From a bacterium (GTDB lineage: Bacteria > Actinomycetota > Acidimicrobiia > Spongiisociales > Spongiisociaceae), in assembly GCA_028820935.1 (NCBI GenBank), contig JAPPHZ010000038.1, positions 57,436 to 121,435 of the forward strand: a stretch of 64,000 nt of DNA, read 5' to 3'. This document shows, piece by piece, positions 60,571 through 64,000 of this stretch. The notes below the pieces were generated by a model. It was given only the letters and a program-made list of their open reading frames with translations. It was not told the origin of the DNA and searched no databases. The position numbers and the translations under genes are program-made. Within the stretch, counting starts at the first letter, position 1; each line of letters starts with the position of its first letter.

Positions 60571-61145
60571 GCCTCCTCGTCGAGGCGCTCCGGTCCGCGC
60601 TCCTGCCCTGTTCCTATTCCATCCTGCTGATGGCCCTGGTGCTCCTCGGCCTGCGGAGGCGGGGCGAGCGAGCCGAGGTGCTGGGGCTCTTCTATCTGGG
60701 GACCGTGCTCCTGGCCTGGCTTCCGCTGGCAGGCGTCAACCTGATGCTCGACCACCGGCTCGGCGGAGCCGCCGTCCTGGCAGCAGGTCTGGCCCTGACC
60801 GCCGGACGGTTCCGGGCCGGATCGGGCGGCGCCGTCCTGGTGGGGGCCTTCGCCGGCGCCACCTGGGTGCCCTGCGTCGGTCCTCAACTCGGCTCGGTCC
60901 TGACCAGCGGCCTGGCCGAGCCGGCCGGCGCGGTCCTCCCGATGGCCCTGTACCTGGCCGGGGTGATGGTTCCGTCCGCGCTGATCTACCTATGGGCGGC
61001 GAAGGACGCAGGTTTTGCCAATTTCCTGGAGCGCCCTCGCGTGAAGACCGGCTTCAAGGTGGTGGCGGTGCTGATTCCCGTTGCGGTGGCCACCGGCGCC
61101 TACGACCGCCTGGTGGGCGAGCTGGCCCGCCTCTCCAACCTGTAG
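60567..61145 (+). CDS. CcdA/DsbD-like thiol transporter
   Basis: A 192-residue six-helix membrane protein. Cysteines in 'LLPCSYSILL' (helix 1) and 'ATWVPCVGPQLGSVL' (helix 4) are in the positions used by CcdA to pass reducing equivalents from cytoplasmic thioredoxin across the membrane. With the thioredoxin-like protein upstream (GTG start overlapping its stop), it would supply reductant for c-type cytochrome maturation, fitting the several haem c proteins encoded at 46-55 kb. Confidence 0.85.
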   Translation: MSLLVEALRSALLPCSYSILLMALVLLGLRRRGERAEVLGLFYLGTVLLAWLPLAGVNLMLDHRLGGAAVLAAGLALTAGRFRAGSGGAVLVGAFAGATWVPCVGPQLGSVLTSGLAEPAGAVLPMALYLAGVMVPSALIYLWAAKDAGFANFLERPRVKTGFKVVAVLIPVAVATGAYDRLVGELARLSNL

Positions 61146-61162
61146 AGGCCGCGCACATCCCT

Positions 61163-61277
61163 CTGACCTGTAGGACAGAATCCGTCTGAGTTGTAGGATG
61201 AACTCTGTCTAATCTGTAGGATGAATTCTGTCTAACCTGTAAGATGAACTCTGTCTAACCTGTAGGATGACGCCGAC
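61163..61277 (+). repeat. 23-bp tandem repeat (iteron-like) upstream of DUF4143 ATPase
   Basis: Four full units at 61163, 61186, 61209 and 61232 and a partial fifth at 61255, with consensus CTAACCTGTAGGATGAACTCTGT. Units differ at a few positions, mainly in the first copy. They end about 30 bp before the ATG, so they probably include or control the promoter of the ATPase gene. No spacers, hence not CRISPR. Confidence 0.75.
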
Positions 61278-61305
61278 GAAGCTCTGAGGAAGGGGCAGAC
61301 CGGGT

Positions 61306-62577
61306 ATGGAGAGGAGGCTTACGCCAGGCGGCTACCTGCCGCGGCTGGTCGACGCCGAAGTCCGGGCTGGGCTCGAGACCTCTGCGGCGGTGGTCCTAGA
61401 CGGTCCCAAGAGCTGCGGCAAGACCTGGACGGCGCTACGACACTCTCGCAGCGCCGTCATGTTCGACCGCGACCCGGACGCTCGCCTGTCTGCGGCGGTG
61501 AACCCCGTCCGTCTGCTCGAGGGGCCCTACCCCCGCTTGCTGGACGAGTGGCAGACAGCCCCCGAAATATGGAATGCCGTCAGGGGCGCCTGCGATGACG
61601 GGACCGGCCCCGGTCGCTTCATCCTGACCGGATCGGCCGTACCGCCAGACGACGTGACTAGGCACTCCGGCGCCGGCCGTATCCGCCGGATCCGGATGCG
61701 GCCCATGTCGTTGCTCGAATCGGGTGAGTCGACCGGTGAGCTGTCCCTCGCTGCCCTTCTCGACGGCGGTAGATGCGACGCCGGACGGCCTGATGTGGAC
61801 TTCGATGGCGTGGTCGAGGCGGTATGCCGTGGGGGATGGCCCCGCCTGCTCGGGCTTGCCCCGAGGCAGGCCCAGGCAGAGCTCCGGGGTTACCTCGACG
61901 AGATCTGCCGCACGGATGTCTCTGCGGTCGATGCGACACCCCGGGATCCGGTAGGGGTCAGCCGTCTGGTTGCCTCGTTGTCGCGCAACGTCGCCACGGA
62001 GGCGTCGGTCTCGAAACTCTCGGCCGACACGGGCGGGGAGCGGCCGGTCAACCGGACCACCGCCACGGCCTATTTGGCAGCCTTGGAGCGGCTGTTCGTG
62101 GTGGAGGACCTACCGCGCTGGCCTACCCACCTCCGCTCACGCCAACCGCTCCGTGGCGCGCCCAAACGCAACCTGGTCGACCCCTCTCTCGCCGCGGCTC
62201 GGCTCCGGGCCACTCCCGCGCGATTGGCAGTCGAGCTGCGAACTTTCGGATTTCTTTTCGAATCGCTGGTGGTCCGTGACCTGCGCATCTACGCGCAGGA
62301 GGCCGACACGGCCGTATGGCACTACCGGGACGCCGATGGAGTCGAGGTGGATGCCATTGTCGAGGCCGGCGACGGCCGGTGGGTTGCGGTGGAGGTCAAG
62401 CTCGGCGGCGCTCGGCTCATCGACGACGGAGCGTCCTCCCTGCTCGGGTTCCGGGACAAGGCCGAGAAAGACGGGCTGCGACCGCCCGACAAGCTGCTCG
62501 TGGTCACCGCCACCGGTTATGGATACGAACGCGCAGACGGCGTGGCGGTCGCTCCCGTCACCGCACTGGGTCCGTGA
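61306..62577 (+). CDS. ATP-binding protein, AAA_14/DUF4143 family
   Basis: A 423-residue protein: Walker A 'LDGPKSCGKTWTAL' (about 30-40), 'RLLDEWQTAPEIWNAVR' with the DE of Walker B, 'FILTGSAVP' sensor strand, and a C-terminal DUF4143 domain with a PD-(D/E)xK-like strand pattern ('DGVEVDAIVEAGDGRWVAVEVKLGG'). Such ATPases are abundant in bacteria and archaea and are of unknown function. The upstream 23-bp repeats and its solitary position suggest a mobile or self-regulated gene. Confidence 0.83.
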   Translation: MERRLTPGGYLPRLVDAEVRAGLETSAAVVLDGPKSCGKTWTALRHSRSAVMFDRDPDARLSAAVNPVRLLEGPYPRLLDEWQTAPEIWNAVRGACDDGTGPGRFILTGSAVPPDDVTRHSGAGRIRRIRMRPMSLLESGESTGELSLAALLDGGRCDAGRPDVDFDGVVEAVCRGGWPRLLGLAPRQAQAELRGYLDEICRTDVSAVDATPRDPVGVSRLVASLSRNVATEASVSKLSADTGGERPVNRTTATAYLAALERLFVVEDLPRWPTHLRSRQPLRGAPKRNLVDPSLAAARLRATPARLAVELRTFGFLFESLVVRDLRIYAQEADTAVWHYRDADGVEVDAIVEAGDGRWVAVEVKLGGARLIDDGASSLLGFRDKAEKDGLRPPDKLLVVTATGYGYERADGVAVAPVTALGP

Positions 62578-62674
62578 GTCCGCCTCCTTACACGTAGGAT
62601 CACACCCTCCGCTCCTCCCCGGCGGATGTGCCCGGTTTCGACCGGGTCGATCCGGTCTAGCATGCTTGCTCGTC

Positions 62675-63949
62675 ATGGGTATTTCTCCGTCCGATACTCC
62701 GGGGGCCGGCGCGATGCGGGCCAACCCGCATGGTGGGAACGCGCTGGGGATCGTGGTCCGGGAAGTGGCGTTCCCGTCCGGGTTCGGCCTTCATACCGGC
62801 AACATCGGGATCAAGGACCGGACCGAGGACGTGATGATCCTCTCCGCCCCGCCGGGCACGACGGCGGCCGGCGTCTTCACCAAGAGCCGGTTCTCGGGGC
62901 CGAGCGTCACGCTGAGCCGGGAGCATGTCGCCGACGGTAGGGCGCGGGCGGTGGTGATCCTCTCCAAGAACGCCAACGTGGCCACCGGCCCGGTGGGCGA
63001 TGCGAATGCGGCGGAACTGGCCGAGTTGACCGCTCGGGTGGTGGGCTGTGACACACCCGAGGTGATCATCGCCTCGACCGGCGTGATCGGCGTGCTGTAT
63101 CCGATGGACAAGATCCGCGCCTACATGCGCCGCCTCGAAGCAGGCGAGACGAGCGCTTTCGATGAGCCCGGTTCGGCCACCGCGGCGGCCACCGCCATCA
63201 TGACCACCGACACCCACGCCAAGGTGGCTGCCGCCCAGGCCGGTCCGGCTCGGGTGGTGGGTATCGCCAAGGGGGTGGGGATGATCGAGCCCGACATGGC
63301 CACGATGCTGGCGGTCATCGCTACGGATGCGGCCGTCGATCCGGCCTCCCTGGATGCCGTGTTCCGGCGGGTGGTGGACCGCACGTTCAACGCCCTCAGC
63401 ATCGATACCGACACCTCGACCAGCGACATGGCCGTCGTGCTCGCCTCGGGCGAAGCCGGACCGGTGGACGGGGCCGCCCTGGAGGCCGCCCTGGACGAGG
63501 TCTGCCTGGACCTGACCAGGCAGCTGGCGGCCGACGGAGAGGGCGCCGAGACGCTCATCGTGGTCACGGTGGACGGCGCCCGGGACGATGCCCAGGCCAA
63601 GAGGGTGGCCAAGTCGATCGTCAACTCACCCCTGGTGAAGACCGCGGTCCATGGCCGTGATCCCAACTGGGGCCGGGTGGCCATGGCGGTGGGGAAGTGC
63701 TACGAGGATGACATCCTGGCGGAGCGGATCACCATCCGCTTCGGCCCGACAGAGGTGTACCCGGCGCCGATCACCCCCATGGTGCTGGAGGAGCTGGAGC
63801 GGTACCTGGCGTCTCCGGAGGTGCTCATCCATGTCAACCTTGGCGTGCCGGGGGACGGTTCCCGCTCTCCGGGGACGGGCTCATTCACCGTGTACGGGTG
63901 CGATCTGACCGACGGCTACGTGCGTATCAACGCCGACTACACAACGTAG
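62675..63949 (+). CDS. argJ: ArgJ-like glutamate/ornithine N-acetyltransferase
   Basis: A 424-residue ArgJ-fold protein that self-cleaves before the Thr nucleophile in 'GMIEPDMATMLAVIATDA'. Other conserved parts are 'ASTGVIG', 'DTSTSDMAVVLASG' and 'GRDPNWGRVAMAVG'. ArgJ moves the acetyl group from N-acetylornithine to glutamate. Differences from the usual motifs ('SKNANVATG' where SGNANA-TG is typical) and no arg genes nearby leave room for a paralogue with another substrate. ATG 62675 or 62714. Its TAG stop is the first unit of a heptad array. Confidence 0.8.
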   Translation: MGISPSDTPGAGAMRANPHGGNALGIVVREVAFPSGFGLHTGNIGIKDRTEDVMILSAPPGTTAAGVFTKSRFSGPSVTLSREHVADGRARAVVILSKNANVATGPVGDANAAELAELTARVVGCDTPEVIIASTGVIGVLYPMDKIRAYMRRLEAGETSAFDEPGSATAAATAIMTTDTHAKVAAAQAGPARVVGIAKGVGMIEPDMATMLAVIATDAAVDPASLDAVFRRVVDRTFNALSIDTDTSTSDMAVVLASGEAGPVDGAALEAALDEVCLDLTRQLAADGEGAETLIVVTVDGARDDAQAKRVAKSIVNSPLVKTAVHGRDPNWGRVAMAVGKCYEDDILAERITIRFGPTEVYPAPITPMVLEELERYLASPEVLIHVNLGVPGDGSRSPGTGSFTVYGCDLTDGYVRINADYTT

Positions 63950-64000
63950 TTGCTAGTTGCTAGTTGCTAGTTGCTAGTTGCTAGTTGCTAGTTGCTAGTT
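63947..64000 (+). repeat. Perfect TAGTTGC heptad array running off the window
   Basis: Seven perfect copies of TAGTTGC from 63947 plus TAGTT up to the window edge. The first TAG is the stop codon of argJ. It is the least decayed of the heptad arrays in the window. Confidence 0.9.

Noticed and set aside
61163..61277. Possible CRISPR array
   Set aside because: The 23-bp units are directly adjacent with no unique spacers, and no cas gene is nearby.
63947..64000. Telomere-like or CRISPR-like end repeat
   Set aside because: The same heptad occurs as decayed arrays at several internal gene ends, so it is a dispersed repeat and not a terminus.

Overview
The window is a GC-rich stretch of bacterial chromosome. 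The gene content points to a deep-branching actinobacterium, most likely an uncultured Acidimicrobiia-like lineage. The markers are a mycothiol-type glycosyltransferase (mshA) followed by a YbjN gene, a GuaB1-type IMP dehydrogenase relative, an LppM-like lipoprotein, a DUF732 protein, a Rex repressor and an S-layer-homology protease. The taxonomic call is an inference from gene content. I found no rRNA, tRNA or CRISPR array.

Layout. 1-9.8 kb: catabolic and amide/carbonyl chemistry. A five-gene minus-strand operon (ridA, AtzG-like subunit, amidase, Zn-alcohol dehydrogenase, alpha/beta hydrolase) faces a plus-strand set (FAH-family hydrolase, alpha/beta hydrolase, SDR, 3-hydroxyisobutyrate-dehydrogenase-type enzyme), followed by an EamA exporter. 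9.97-12.4 kb: a glycine-reductase-type locus, grdC, a retropepsin-like protein, and grdA read through an in-frame TGA (selenocysteine). 12.5-21.3 kb: three amidohydrolases, two Zn-dehydrogenases, an enolase-superfamily dehydratase and an OLD-like ATPase/TOPRIM protein. 21.4-36.9 kb: mostly housekeeping genes (dapD, A-type Fe-S carrier, pdhABC-type complex, nrdJ, guaB1), together with two unusual fusions, HisA-like+VOC and MoaD-like+polytopic membrane domain.

37.18-39.83 kb: a complete IS1595-family element with imperfect 22-bp terminal inverted repeats, a perfect 8-bp target duplication and four cargo genes. 40-45.9 kb: M23 peptidase, BioF2-like GNAT, mshA, ybjN, Clp1-like P-loop protein and SAM hydroxide adenosyltransferase family protein.

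46.1-55.6 kb: two divergent respiratory operons. The plus-strand one encodes a bc-type complex with split cytochrome b (b6-like plus subunit-IV-like), Rieske, dihaem cytochrome c, a two-cluster ferredoxin and membrane subunits. The minus-strand one encodes a cbb3 (CcoN)-like 12-TM protein that has lost every canonical haem and CuB histidine, a CcoO-like cytochrome c, a second cytochrome c and a 30-residue membrane peptide. Three proteins from the two operons share an N-terminal docking-like segment, so they may build one assembly. Rex, the NADH/NAD+ sensor, and a TlpA/CcdA-like thiol-redox pair follow nearby.

55.6-64 kb: rex, S41 protease with SLH repeats, HpcH/HpaI aldolase, thioredoxin/CcdA pair, a 23-bp tandem repeat before a DUF4143 ATPase, and argJ. 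A heptanucleotide array (TAGTTGC-like) begins at or near TAG stop codons at several gene ends, mostly between convergent genes, and is the most distinctive non-coding signal. The main candidates for new biology are the ligand-less oxidase-like complex, the selenoprotein grdA locus, the heptad stop-codon arrays and the structured intergenic region in the transposon cargo.
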